DNA of 64,000 bases from Gnetum montanum (taxonomy: Eukaryota; Streptophyta; Gnetopsida; Gnetales; Gnetaceae), in the NCBI GenBank assembly GCA_015680685.1, contig MNCI01034697.1:1917707-1981706 (forward strand). Reading direction: 5' to 3'. Position 1 is the first letter of the stretch. Each line of letters opens with the position of its first letter. Shown in pieces: positions 49,401 to 61,406 of the stretch. The position numbers and the translations under genes were made by a program. The notes below the pieces were generated by a model that saw nothing but the letters and a program-made list of their open reading frames with translations, did not search any database and was not told where the DNA came from.

Positions 49401-50100
49401 TCCCACCTAATTGATCAATAGGTTGGTGGTGGTGAAAACCACCAAAGAAGATTGTATGGACCGTGGCTGGGTGGCAAATGGCATGGAGAAGTGGAATGTG
49501 GTTGACTATGACACTGATTATGTTTGGTATCTAACGATGACTAATGTGGAACTAGACATGGTTAGGTAGGAAGGGGTAGAGGATGGTGGCATCTTGCTCA
49601 TGGAGGAAACAAGGGGGATAGTGGAAGGCATTGTGGCCTTGGGAGTTTTTTACTAGAACAACCCACCTAGGATGTTTTTGGGCTCAGACTCTACCTTGAA
49701 TCCATCCTCCTCTTCTTGCTGCTTCTCTGACTTGTGGTTTTCATCCTCTTCATCCATCTTAATTAGTTGAGATAGGATTCTGGTATAGATGTCCATCAGG
49801 GATATCTAGTCATATGGGGAAGGAATGTACCCTTTCCCATCTTGATGTATGAGCTCATACTTCCTTTTTGCTTCTAATTCTACATGTAAGATCAACATGC
49901 CAACCTAGATTTCGGCACAAGCATAGTTATAATGATCTTTGGTTATGGTTGAAAGTTTAGGATTTCATCACCTAAGCCTCAAGAACTACCTACACTTGAC
50001 TACAGTAGGGTCCTTGGGGTCATATATTTTCATGGCCTCATAGTTGGAGCCATTGTCAGTGAATGTGAAAGGAAACTTGGTTGATTATTGAAATGACATT
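46430..50100 (-). pseudogene. gag-pro: Decayed gag-protease of element C
   Basis: On the minus strand the gag N terminus near 49950-49800 reads ELEAKRKYELIHQDGKGYIP, matching residues 78-96 of the intact gag at 1-1182. Linker, capsid region (49000-48600) and a basic Ser/Thr/Pro-rich end (48469-48155 open for 104 codons) follow. Protease lies at about 47080-46810, with NIIT-type active-site surroundings and a well-kept LILGRPWLA. The tail ends near 46440. It lines up with 33200-36525 throughout. Broken by stops and frame changes. Confidence 0.8.
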
Positions 50101-50842
50101 GCTAAAGTGTTTACAATGGCTAAAAAAAGGTGTAAATAGGTAGATAAGGATGAAAATTCCAGCAAGTGGAATTTATGAAGATTTAAAATTAATAAAAATG
50201 GCTAAAAATAGATTATTTATTATAAATAGTATGCTGGCTATCAAAGGGGTTATGACCCTTTACTAAAAATGGCCAAAGGTGATATTAAACCCCACCTATG
50301 TTGGGCTTTCTAGCTACCTCTATGCTAGGTGTAGTAGGGAGTCCCCAAGGGGTGGGGGGAGGGGAGGGGGGGAAGAGAGGGAAAGGGGTAAGATGGGAGG
50401 TCTTACACCTTTCTATCCAATGTTTATGGAAGGGGGTTTACTTTCTAGAAAGTAATTTTATTGCCAAAAACAAAGAAAAGTGGGTTTTAGAAAGGTTATC
50501 TATGCCAATTTTGCTAGTAGAAATTCTTAGCAAGGGGGGATGGGGATTTGGGTATTGAAACCACCAATGCTAACCTTAGTAGAGTATTTGGTCACAAAAG
50601 GGGGGGAAAACTAAGAAATAAAATCAAAATTGGCTTTAGAAACTTCACAAAAACTATTGTGAAAATTTTAAAAGCCCAAACACCAGCAAGTCCCATGTTG
50701 GGCTTTGGTTGTAGGGGGTATGAAGGTAGTGTTGTTTTTTGCAAAGATTTTGAAGGTTTTGGCTAAAGAAATGTAAATCTAAAACTTGTAGGTCAATGTT
50801 GGAAATGGGGAAAATAGGTTTTAGTAAAGAAATGAAGTAGAG
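50101..50842 (-). other. Leader of element C
   Basis: Non-coding stretch between gag and the primer binding site, with G-rich runs (50335-50400) and two copies of a CTATGCTAGG/CCATGTTGGG-like word. It corresponds to 36530-37770 in D. No conserved frame; open stretches on the plus strand here are not shared with D. Confidence 0.6.
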
Positions 50843-50860
50843 GCCCTCCTTTTGATGCCA
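50843..50860 (-). other. Primer binding site of element C
   Basis: TGGCATCAAAAGGAGGGC on the minus strand, seven bases from the LTR end. Four positions differ from the young element's site, in line with decay. Confidence 0.75.
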
Positions 50861-50867
50861 AAATAAC

Positions 50868-52352
50868 TATAGCAACCAAAAATCTCAATTGCTAGAGGAA
50901 CCAAGAAATTCCAATTGAAATAATTTTTAACCTCAGATCTCTAGGACCTCCACAAAAAATGAGATCCTTGGTGCCCTGGATGGTCTGGTAGATCACGTAG
51001 GGACTTACAAAATGCAAAACGTGAGATGACAAGAATGAAATGCAAAATACATACCTGGAATAAAATGCACAAAATGTAATAAACAACAAAACTTGCACAC
51101 AAATAGAACTATAATCTTTATTTCAAAAGAATAAAGGGAGTACAAAAAATGTGCAAAAGATTACACATAGGGGCAAGGGGTTCACTAGCATGGTGGTTCA
51201 AAATCCATTGAAGCTTTCACGATTTAGATGCTTTGCCACTCCCAATGTTATTGAACCTTCGCTGGTATACTAGATCTGCAACATTCTTGATGTAGGGGGG
51301 TGAGAGATGTGGGTAATTTAGGCTACCAGAGAGATTGACACTAGGAGTTTGTATTCCCAAGTGCTTAATGTAGAATCCAAAATTCCACAAATCTTGAAGG
51401 GGGTAACAAGCTATGGGGGTTAAAGATGGCTATGGGGGTTCCACGTTGGGATGTTCCAAGATGCTATGTTTTTGCTTGGTTGTAAGAGATCTTGCATGCT
51501 AAAAAATGCTAAGGGTGCAAATGCCCAAAAAAGTGGAACCTTCTCATGGTGTAGGGGTTTAGGTTTTATAGGTTTTGGGCCATAAATCTTGCTGCAAATT
51601 GACTGTAACTTGCTAACAAATGACTAACAAATTTACTACAAATTTCTTCTATGCTCAAGTGAGGTGGATGTCCAAATCAAGAGGGGTTACCATATATGGT
51701 AAGTGTGACATCCCCATGTTCATTCCATTTACTAAAAATAGTAAACATGAATTTTATCCATGTCAGATTTGTCCATCCATGTTGGTCCTTTCAATCATCA
51801 ATGTTGATGTGCAAAATCTTTACTAAAGTTGGTGCAATGCTTGAATCTTGGCCATGAAGTATCCATGCTAGAGGTGATGCATCAAAATTGAGGGGTGAAG
51901 GTTATACCCACTACATTGAGCAAGAGTGATGCTAGACCCCTCCACATTGGGCATGGATGGGGCCAGACCCCTCCACATTAGGCATGGATGTTGTTTTATC
52001 CCTCAACATTGGGGAGAGGTGGATTTTAACCCTAGTAGGTGAGTTTTACCCCCATGTAGTTTTCATCAGCATAGAAAATGCTATACCTTCCATAAAACCC
52101 ATCAAAATACCAATTTGGGCATCCCAAAAGGCCTTTTAACCCCTCCAAGCCCAAATATAGACACTATGTAACTCTTTTCACTTTGGGGATAAGGCTTTGA
52201 CCACTTATGAGGCATTTTTCAATCCCAAAAGTATAAAGTATGTGGGATTGCACCACATGGATTAAAATCCTCACATTTACAATGAACGTTTACCTTTGGT
52301 TTCATGGGATGGGATTACAAAGATCACAACATGCAAATTTGATGGTGTTTCA
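50868..52352 (-). repeat. 5' LTR of element C
   Basis: Placed by its primer binding site at the left end (TATAGC at 50868, TG changed to TA) and TTTCA at the right end (52352), the same end as in the other three LTRs (11324, 20155, 39428). It contains AATAAAG (51116-51122), a TATA box and the C-type words CCATGCTAGAGG and CACATTGGGCATGGATGG (51855-51990). The 3' partner is the shortened LTR at 10495-11324. Confidence 0.82.
51563..51570 (-). promoter_or_regulatory. TATA box of C's 5' LTR
   Basis: TATAAAAC on the minus strand, aligned with the TATA boxes of D. The part of the 3' LTR that should hold its partner is deleted. Confidence 0.65.
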
Positions 52353-52399
52353 ATAGTCTTACTAAGCCCTCATAGACACCTACAATTGCTAATCCTACT

Positions 52400-55300
52400 T
52401 CTCCTTCCTCCTCTACAACATCCTTTAGGATCCCTTCAAACCAAACACCTCCCAAAGTGTACACTATAATGTTGACCCATATGATCATTGATTGGATAAA
52501 AGGCTAGCCATTTTACCAAGAAGAGATCTAATCCTAGGTGTCCCCTCATTTACTTGAAAATTGTCAAAAATGAACCTTGCAAGGCTCTTCTAGACTCAAG
52601 CTCTTGTGTTAATTTTATCTTACAAGAAGTGTATAAATCTTGGAAGCTGCCTCTACTCAAGAAGAGAAATATTCACTTAAGGTTAGTAGATTAGTCTATC
52701 ATTGTCTCCTTGGAATTGGTGGAGGACATTATGACCATTGTCTATGGGTGGTCATATCCTACTAACTTTTTGGTGATACAAGTGGATAACTGCAAGAGGG
52801 ACTTCCTTACTATTATGAGAAGAGCTTGGATGAGTACGATTGATGCATGGCTAGAAATTAGAGACCTCTTCTTAGAGATCTTCAAGGAGAATGAATTTGG
52901 AAAGCTAGAGAATAAGGAAGTTCCATGCATTATGTATAGTGACATGGGGTGCCACTATTTGTAGAAATTATGGATCATCAAAAGTATCACACTCATAGCA
53001 TGTAGGTAGTGTGCAGATGTCATAGAATTTCAAAGGTTCTTATACATAGCAACCACAAAATAGAAGGGCATCCAATGGCTGATAGCTAAAGCAAAAAGTA
53101 TTTCATCACTATGCATGGAGTAGACTAAGAGCCTAACAAGTGCCTATGTTGAAGGTATGGACAAAATAGAGAATGTCCATCGCCAACTCTGTGATGAACT
53201 TGATGAAACCAATTGGAAAGAGTTGGAAATCCTTGAAAGCTTCAAATAGGAGCCCCTTGAGTTAAAAAAATCTATCAACTAGAATGGAATATGCTTTTCT
53301 AAATAATGGAAAGTTGGTCATCATCAATGCCAATATTACTCTTGTATTGACAAAGAAGCTATTGGAGGTTGTCAAAAAATGGCCAATAGCCTTTGCTTGG
53401 TCATATCATGAGCTGACAAGAATTAACAAAAGGATATGATAATATTATATCTATACAAATTCCTCCATTAAACCAAAGAGGTAGCCACAATGAAGGTTAA
53501 ACCCCAAGCTCAAGCAAATCATCTAAGAGGAGGCTGAACAATTCCTCAAGGTGGAGTTCATCCATCCCATTGCAAATAGTGAGTGGGTTAGCCCACTTAT
53601 GATCATTCCAATGAAAGGTAAGAAATGGAGGTTTTGCATTGATTTTAGGCTATTGAACATGGCAATATTCAAGGATCATTTTCCTTTGCCATTTGTGGAC
53701 CAGGTGTTGGCCACAATTTTGGGGCATTATTATTACAGATTTTGCAATGGTTACAGTGGCTATAAACAAATCTAGATAGCACAAGAGGATCAAGACAAAA
53801 CCACATTCACAAGTTCCTGTGGGACTTTTGCATATATAAATATGCCTTTCAACTTGTGAGATGTCCCTACAACATTCCAACACCTTGTCCTCATCATCTT
53901 TTAACAACAAATCAGTAGTAGGGTGGAAGTCTTTATGGATGACATCTCTACCGCAAGCCTTGAACCATCTAGAGTAAGTGTTGAAAAGATTTGTAGAGAC
54001 AAAATTAAGGATCAATTGGTAGAAGAACCACCTGATGATCTAGGAGGTCATTGTGCTGGGGTACATAATATTATAGAAGGGGATTGAGGTGGATCCTAAA
54101 AATTAAGGATCATCCAAGGAATAACCTGACAAGTTGAAACTATCAAAGATGTGAGGTCATGCCTTAGCCACATTGGCTATTATTGGTACTTCATTAAGAA
54201 ATTTTCTAAGATTATTAAACTATTGTTCGAGCTAATAAAGAAGGATGCTCCATTTTTCTAGACTGAGGAATGTGAACATATGTTCCAGCACCTTAAATAG
54301 AAGCTCATAGAAACACAGATCCTACAAGCATCTAATTGGTCCATACCATTCCATATTATGATGGACACATCCAATTTTGCCTTAGGAGCTATGCTCATAT
54401 AGTTGGATGATGAAAAACATCCTTATTACATTCACTATGCAAGTAGAAGCATTGTGGGTGCATAACTAAACTACACCACCACTAAGAAAGAACTAATGAC
54501 AGTGGTGTATGCCTTAGAGAAATTCTAGCACTATGTGCTAGGGTACAAGGTGTTTGTTCATACTAATCATAGTGCAATCAAGTTCTTGATAAATAAACGA
54601 ATGGTGAGCCCTTGTATCATACAATGGTTGGTAATCTTGCAAGAGTTTAATCTAATCATGATGGATAGAAATGAAATTGAGAATGTGGTATCTAACCACT
54701 TATCTCTATTAAGATGGGACAACAAAGAGGAGGAAAGCCGACTTTTTGATCAATTTCCTAAAGAACTCCTCTTTGTTAGAGCTATTACTGAACAAGCGCC
54801 TAAGGAAGACAACTGGTATGATGGCACCCTCACCTACCTACTTACTCAAGAGATGCCATAGGAGTGGGATAATAGGAAGAAATAATAGTTTCTTTACTAG
54901 GTTAAACACTTTATGGAAATTAATGAACATGTTTATAATGTGTACACTAATGGCCTAGTTTGATGGTACATTTTTGATGATGATCAACTACGTGCTCTCT
55001 AAGATTTTCATGAGAGTCCTTGTAGGGTTCATTATGCTAGAAGATGAATGAACATTAAAATTCTCATGGCAAGGAATTACTGGACTACATAGTTTCAAGG
55101 ATGCCCATCACTTCATCCACTTCTATGGCTACTATCAATGTGATGATGGGATGATTACTTATATGGAGGGGCCTCAATAGTGGATCCAACAACTGGAGCC
55201 CTTTGAAATTTGGAGCATTGATTTCATGGGTTTCATTACTCCCATGTCTAATGGAAAGGTGTACATCATCATAGCTATTAACTACTATACCAAATGAGTA

Positions 55301-56075
55301 GAAGCTGTAGTTATCACCAATTGCACATCCTCTATGGTGGCCTAGTTTATACAACAACTTGTTGTGAATAGGTTTGGGGGTGCTAGATGCACTTAATTCT
55401 GAAAATGGAACTCACTTTACAAGCACCATGTTTTGGAAGCTAATGCAATGCTTAGGGGTTGAACATAAACTAACAACCCCATACCACCCCTAAGCAAATG
55501 GTCAAGTGGAGGTTACTAATAGGAAGATGAAAATACTAACAAGAATAGTTAGTAAATATAGGAGCGATTGGAACACCAAACTCAATGATTTCCTTTAGGC
55601 CTATCACCCCACATGGAAAATTCCTATTAGCAACTCTTCCTATGAGCTTTTGTACAGAAAATTACCAACACTTCCTATCCAAATAGAACTCTATACACTT
55701 TTAATAGCCTGTGACCTTTAACTTCACCTAAACCTTGCATAGAAAGAATGGTTAATGAATCTCAACATGCTAGATGAGAACCAACTAGAGGGCCTATTAT
55801 CAAATGAAGTGCATAAGGCATATAATAAATAATGACATGATTGTAGAATTAGGAAAGTAAAATTTCAACCAAGAGATAAGGTCCTATACTAGAATTCTGC
55901 ATACAAGCCACAATGAACTAAGTTCCAAACATTGTGGGAGGGACCTTATATTACCTATGAAACATTTCCATCTAGGCTATGTTAATTTATAAACTTGAAA
56001 GCCCAAATAGGAAATTGTTAGTCAACACACAACAACTCAAGCCCTTCCAAGAACCCAAGACAGCTAGTGACTAGA
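52400..56075 (+). pseudogene. pol: Decayed pol of element B: protease, RT, RNase H, integrase
   Basis: Protease: after its lost N-terminal part, LELVEDIMTIVYGW (52707-52748) and RAWMSTIDAW (52821-52850; family form GRPWLAT). RT: WVSPLMIIPMKGKKW (53584-53628), CIDFRLLN, KDHFPLPFVDQVL (53671-53709), NGYSGYKQI, and an intact FMDD near 53933-53944. RNase H: YTTTKKELMTVVYALEKF (54472-54525), VHTNHSAIKFL, a SNHLSLL end (54694-54714). Integrase: a zinc-finger region from 55000, IWSIDFMG (first Asp kept) near 55210, SENGTHF (second Asp now Glu) near 55395, ANGQVEVTN with Glu near 55495. At least two frame changes and many TAG stops. No chromodomain seen. Confidence 0.85.
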
Positions 56076-58311
56076 ACACCTAATTTTTTTGATCTTCTCC
56101 TTCCAACTTAGTTATGGGGGAAATGGCCATCCATGCTAAAATAATCAAAGTGCCTCCTTAATTTTTCATTTTTTCTATTTTTCACAATTTTTATTTTACA
56201 TCGTTTTTAGTACGTTTTCTATTTCTTAAATATATTATGATTTTTTATCATATTTTACTTTATTTGGTTTGGATTTTTCTTATGTTTTTCTTTTCTTTCT
56301 TTATTGCCACCAGGACTTTGTGCAACTACAGTTGTCAATTGATGGTGATTTGTATTTTATAATGTTATTTGATTGTGAATGTTTGGATTCTATGTTTGAA
56401 TTTTGATGTTGATAACTAAGACATGTTTTCTTTTCATGATAATAGCCTATGACTCCATGTCATCCATCGATCCACATAACTCTATGGGATCCCTATGTTT
56501 TGGAAATATAAGGTCCCTTATTAAATGAACTTATAATCAATTGGTGACCTTTGCACTTTTCAAACTTAGGATAAATTAAGTGGATTGATAAGGGTTTGAC
56601 TTCAAAGGGATTTGTCACTTTTATCCTTACCTGCCCTCTGAGTTACATGGGTGTTTTCATGGACTTCTCACCATTTTGCTATTGACCAATCATAGGAAGT
56701 AAGTCTTTGCATGATGTAGTTACCATTTGATAAAAAACAATAAAAATAAAAAAATAAAAAAGCATGGGAACTCAAAGTACACCTCTTAGACATAATAATA
56801 GGCTACAAGCACTAGTTATGGGGTTGAAAAAACATGTTACCCATGCCTGAAGGCACCCCTCTAAATAAGTCCCTCTTCACTTCCTACTTCTATTTTCTTT
56901 TTCTTATTTAGGAATGGTGAGTGGTCTATGAGGATGTTCTTATTACCTGGAGGGTGGAATGATCTCAAGTATCAATGCAAAGTCACTGGAAGTGGATGGT
57001 CTTAATTTGGACTAAGCAAGGAAGTTCTTAGATAATAATTAATCATATTTCTTACAAGGGACTTCTTGTGACCATAATAAGTGACTCCATTCAACACTCT
57101 CTTATCCATCTATGCTCTCCATCAACCACCTCACTACCTTTTCTCATGCTATTTCAATGTCTTTGTTTGGATATGGTTATAATTCTTTGGTGATTTTCTT
57201 GGTGATTCAATTCTTAACTAACCACAACCATAAATCAACCATGAGGTCCATGGACTCCTTGTTTTTAGGACATGCAAGGGCATTAAGGGTATGAGCCTAC
57301 TATGGGGAGGACCCACTTAGATACTTCTTGGTTGGCCTAGTAAGTTCCTCATCTCTTAGACATTTTTGCTTTCAAATCTTCCACATTCCAAGTCAATTAC
57401 ATCCATTTTTACACTTCTTAACTGATATTCTCAAAATTAAATCTCCTTTTTGTGTCTATTATATTTCTCTTCATGTATTCCATCATGTTCTTGGCTTTGC
57501 TGGCTTTGTCTAGAGTCCAATTTTGTGAAAACCTCTTTGTTTTTACTTGGTTTTTTGAATGTCAAAATTTTGTTCTACTACTGCATTGATGCAACCTCAT
57601 TGATGTGATCATGTCAACGTAGCACAAAAATTCCTATAAATACCACAACATTTAGCCAATTTTTTGTCATTTTCTCGTCTAGAAAGAAGGAGTTTTTGCT
57701 ATTTTTAGAGCCCAAAGCTGATAACTTATAAACTACTTGTTTGATTAACCCCATTATTTAATTCTATAGCTACTAGAGGTGAGCTTCACGTCATGGGGGT
57801 GACAAACCTTAGGTTTCTAATAATTTTTTTAAAAAAATTTTTCTAACTTCCACAAGGCTTAACTAATAAAATAATATTAAAATCACTAATCTGTGAGAGT
57901 TAAACCTTTCCAAAAAAATTTGGTGGCCATCAAAGTAAAATAATATCAAAATAATGAATCCACTATAATCACAACATAGCCAAAGTGTAATAGATCAAAC
58001 GAGACAAGGTATCCAAGTGCTCCATGTTATACATCAAATGCTAATCCTTAGTCATGTTGTGATTATAGATGGTAGCAAGACCTAAATGAGGAGGGAAGGT
58101 GGAACCATCCCAATAAAGGGATAAGTAGCCAAGAACTAGAAGGGGCCAATAGCTACAGTAGCCCTAGGAATAGGTAACCGAAACACATGCAATAGAACCT
58201 CTTTCAAAAAATCTTGAATTGGAATCTCTCTAATAGATTCCTAAAGCTGAAACAAAATAATCCCACTAGGATGAGGCACCAGGACCAAGGCCAAACCTTA
58301 AAGTCACTTTG
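56076..58311 (+). other. Spacer of element B
   Basis: Non-coding: an AT-rich stretch, then sequence shared with A's spacer (CCATGCCTGAAGGCACC near 56846; TATGGGGAGGACCCACTT near 57300), then a promoter-like segment. Short open stretches at 57112-57513 are not conserved with A. Confidence 0.6.
57607..57642 (+). promoter_or_regulatory. Internal promoter-like segment of element B
   Basis: TATAAATA at 57635-57642 is preceded by GATCATGTCAAC at 57607-57618. The exact reverse complement of that 12-mer, GTTGACATGATC, is at 61433-61444 upstream of the TATA box of B's LTR. The segment lies about 670 bp before the 3' frame, as in A. Confidence 0.45.
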
Positions 58312-61218
58312 ATGGATGCCTACCTTAGGAAAATTCATTCCGAAGAGATCCAATGTTTAGTTTTTCAAGAGTTGAACTTTGGTCCATTCTTGGACTTTGC
58401 TCTAGAAGAAGTCAAAACTCAACTATATAATTCTCCCATGTGGTCCATTCTTACTTCTAGTGGAGAATGATACATGGGGGAAACATAACTATTTTGGAAC
58501 AAGAGGAAAGCTAATGTCACTATGAAGATTAACGACATTAGTGCATCTTACTTGGTGGAGGCAATCTCTCATGCCCCTAGGTTGCTAGAAACTACAACAA
58601 CATTGGTAGAGATCTCAACACAAGCAAATCCAAAGGTGAAAAAGGAGTGGATCCAATGGTTCAATGAGGTTGATTGCAATAAGTATGATGTGCTCACTAA
58701 GGTAGAGAAGGTGTATTTCAAAATCATGACCTACCACCTAAATCCAACAGTGAGGCCAAGCAAAGTGATGGCCTTCTGTACCCATGTGTGCACCATTTTG
58801 AGTGAAATCTTTTCAGTTAATCTCCCACAACCAATCTACTTAGAGATCAAAAAGTGCTTCAAGAAGAATGAGCATGGGAGAAATGCAATTTCCTTCCTAT
58901 GCCTCATTCATAAATTATACAAAAGGGAAGGAATAGCCTACTATTCAAATGATAACCTTTAACATGCTTCTATTGCCTCTTAGGTAGAAATGATAAAAGA
59001 CAAGGTGCCATCAAAAGTGCAAGAAGAAAAGTAACAACCACCACCACCCACCATCCAATAAATAACATTGTAGGCACACTCTATCATTGAGAAAATGCAA
59101 AAAATCCATAAATAACTCCTGTAGTAGCAATAAGCTAGAGCAAGTGATGATCCTTGTATCTACTGATCAACACTAAGCCATTTGAATGAGGTCACTTGTA
59201 TAATCAACTAGTTGGAGGATATGATACCAATGGTTTTTTCTCAAAAAATGTAGGTATTCACAAGATCAAATCCTAGTTCTTGAGAGGTAACTGCATCACT
59301 TTTAGGATAACAATAATTTCTAAAGGTCTCTAGAAACACCACCACCTTCTTGGTGCACCTGGAGATGGGCGAGGGGAAAACTATCTTGTTAATGCAGCAT
59401 CAAGGGCAAGAAATAGTGGTTGAGGTGGTAGCTAATAGATTTGGTAAAGAATTGAATGCTCCTACAGCTACCAATGGGTTTTTCTCAACAAATTTAGGTA
59501 CTCACAAGATCAAATCCTAGTTCTTGAGAGGTAACTGCATCACTTTTAGGATAACAATAATTTCTAAAGGTCTCTAGAAACACCACCACCTTCTTAGTGC
59601 ACCTGGAGATGGGCGAGGGGAAAACTATCTTGTTAATGCAGCATCAAGGGCAAGAAATAGTGGTTGAGGTGGTAGCTAATAGATTTGGTAAAGAATTGAA
59701 TGCTCCTATAGCTACCATTCCTAATATCACTGCACTTTAGGACATGTAGACATCTATAGGAGCAAGTGGAAGGTTTAGCGTAGCCCAGCATGAAAAATTC
59801 CTATATTGACTATTCAAAGGCAAGAAACCAATTTTAGAGGTCTTTGACCTTCTAGATAACATCATTGTAAGTTAGTCTATGCTCTTGGAGTCTAGGGACA
59901 AGTTTCTTATTGCCAATGCTCAAGTTGAAGCAACCACATTTGAAAATTGATGATTTGCTGCTAAAGTTGTGGAGTTGAGAGCTTGGCTAGATGATCCCAC
60001 CATGCTTAGTGAGGCTATTAAAAGAGATGAATCTTTTCAATAGCTTCAACAAAAAATTTAGGAGGCTGAGTATGTAAAGGAGTCAGTAGTCTTTGACTAG
60101 TCCTTAGTAGAGAATACAACTTACAACATCAAAAACGACTATTGAATATTCACAAGGAGAATGTAGCTCTAACCCAAGAAAATTATCACCTATGAAATGT
60201 CGAGAACTAGAAAGACCAAATGATGGAATTTGTCTAAAAATAATAGGAGCATCTTGCCAAGGTAAATACATATTTGAGGAGGTTGGCTGGTAAGAATCAT
60301 AATCTCTCAATGGAGAAGGTCTATGCCTTGCACCACAAATCAACCATTGAGATTACTTCCTAGGAAAATAAGGTCCTAAAGTTTGGAGTGAAAAATCACT
60401 ATAGGAACTAGGTTGGCCTTCTTAAAGAGTTTAATAAAAATGAGATCCAATTGGAAAAGCCAAAGGTGAATGAGGCTCTCTAGCAACTCCAGTAGGGCGA
60501 CGATGTGTGGTAGCCCATATTTGATGGATTGAACATGTACAACAAACTAGAAATCCACCTCAATGAGTTGCCATTTGAGGAGATGAAGAAGTACATGGAG
60601 TTAGCCAACCTCCATTATGCAAAATTGAAAATGCTGACTACTGGGAGACTAAGGTTAGAATTGGAAAAGCAAGTGACTAGCTCATACCTTTTGTATAAGG
60701 CCAAGTTCAAGCACCAGAAGGATAGAAAGAAAAAGCTAAAAATAATGGATGTTGAACTAAAAGTTCTTAGAGCATGATTCATAGATCAATGGTCAATGGA
60801 TGAAAACTTGGCCAGAAGAATGAACAACTACTAGGAGCTACTAAATGTTGTCAGAGCATTTGATATTGAATGCAAAAAATTCATTACTTACTTTGTCAAT
60901 GTTAAGAAATTACTTCCTTCCATGTCCTATCTATGGGATGTTCTTGTATGAACACACATTAGTGATCCTACATGGACCATGTATGATTCTCGAAGTAATG
61001 AGGAGAAGATGAAAGCATTGCTAGATGTGTTTCATCTTTAACTAGCAATTATAGCTGTAGTAGGATAGCCACAACTGCTACAACCTCAACAATAACTATC
61101 GTGTGCACTAGAGGTAGGAGAAGGCCCTTCATCATCTTAGGAGCCTCCACCTCCTAGAACCATCTGATTTGCTTCTCATCTTCGACCACCAGAGGGCTTT
61201 AGCTATCAAATTTTTTAA
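58312..61218 (+). pseudogene. Unknown 3' frame of element B (coiled coil)
   Basis: From ATG 58312 one frame leads through ELNFGPFLDFALEEVKTQL, with 58522-58962 open for 146 codons. LEMGEGKTILLMQHQGQE follows near 59360-59410. A 244-bp tandem duplication (59227-59714) then shifts the frame by one, and a later shift restores the first frame before 60259. From about 60260 to 60980 it is Lys/Glu/Leu-rich (60529-60777 open for 82 codons), a likely coiled coil, and it ends with EPPPPRT. N-terminal block, MQHQ block, coiled coil and Pro-rich tail are in the same order in A. No signal peptide, membrane span or known domain is visible; GEGKT resembles a P-loop end but lacks the rest and is not in A. 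Confidence 0.62.
59227..59714 (+). repeat. 244-bp tandem duplication inside the 3' frame
   Basis: Copies begin at CCAATGG (59227 and 59471); CAAGATCAAATCC is at 59261 and 59505. The copies are almost identical. 244 is not a multiple of three, so the duplication breaks the frame. It is absent from A. Confidence 0.92.
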
Positions 61219-61406
61219 TAGTGTTCAATTTTATTTTAATGAACACCTATTTTTTTAAAATTTATAAATCTGTACACTTGGGCACTTAGGGTTAGTTTGG
61301 GTTAGTCTGAGTTACTTGATTAGTCAGTTACCTCCACAAATTTTGTAAAAAGCTTGTTCCTCTTTTTGTTACCTAGAGGAAAATTTTTCAATTACTCATG
61401 GGGGTA

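Larger units (their letters stand above)
10495..52352 (-). mobile_element. Element C: Tat-like element, split by nested element D
   Basis: Minus-strand element made of two parts on either side of D. Right part: 5' LTR (52352 to 50868), primer binding site, gag-protease (50100 to 46430), antisense gene (40560-45690), part of a tandem array (40330 to 39429). Left part: rest of the array (18394 to 16600), pol (15957 to 12450), 3' LTR (from 11324). Without D (21,034 bp) it is about 20.8 kb, the same as D. The array continues in step across D's insertion, and D has matching flanks, so the two parts belong together. Pol has two RNase H domains, the Tat mark. Confidence 0.8.

Noticed and set aside
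59360-59420. GEGKT as an ATP-binding P-loop
   Set aside because: The glycine-rich loop is incomplete, the matching place in A reads SEGII, and no other ATPase motif follows.
58522-61218. Reading the 3' frame of B as a true envelope gene
   Set aside because: No signal peptide, membrane span or cleavage site is visible; most of the second half is a coiled coil.
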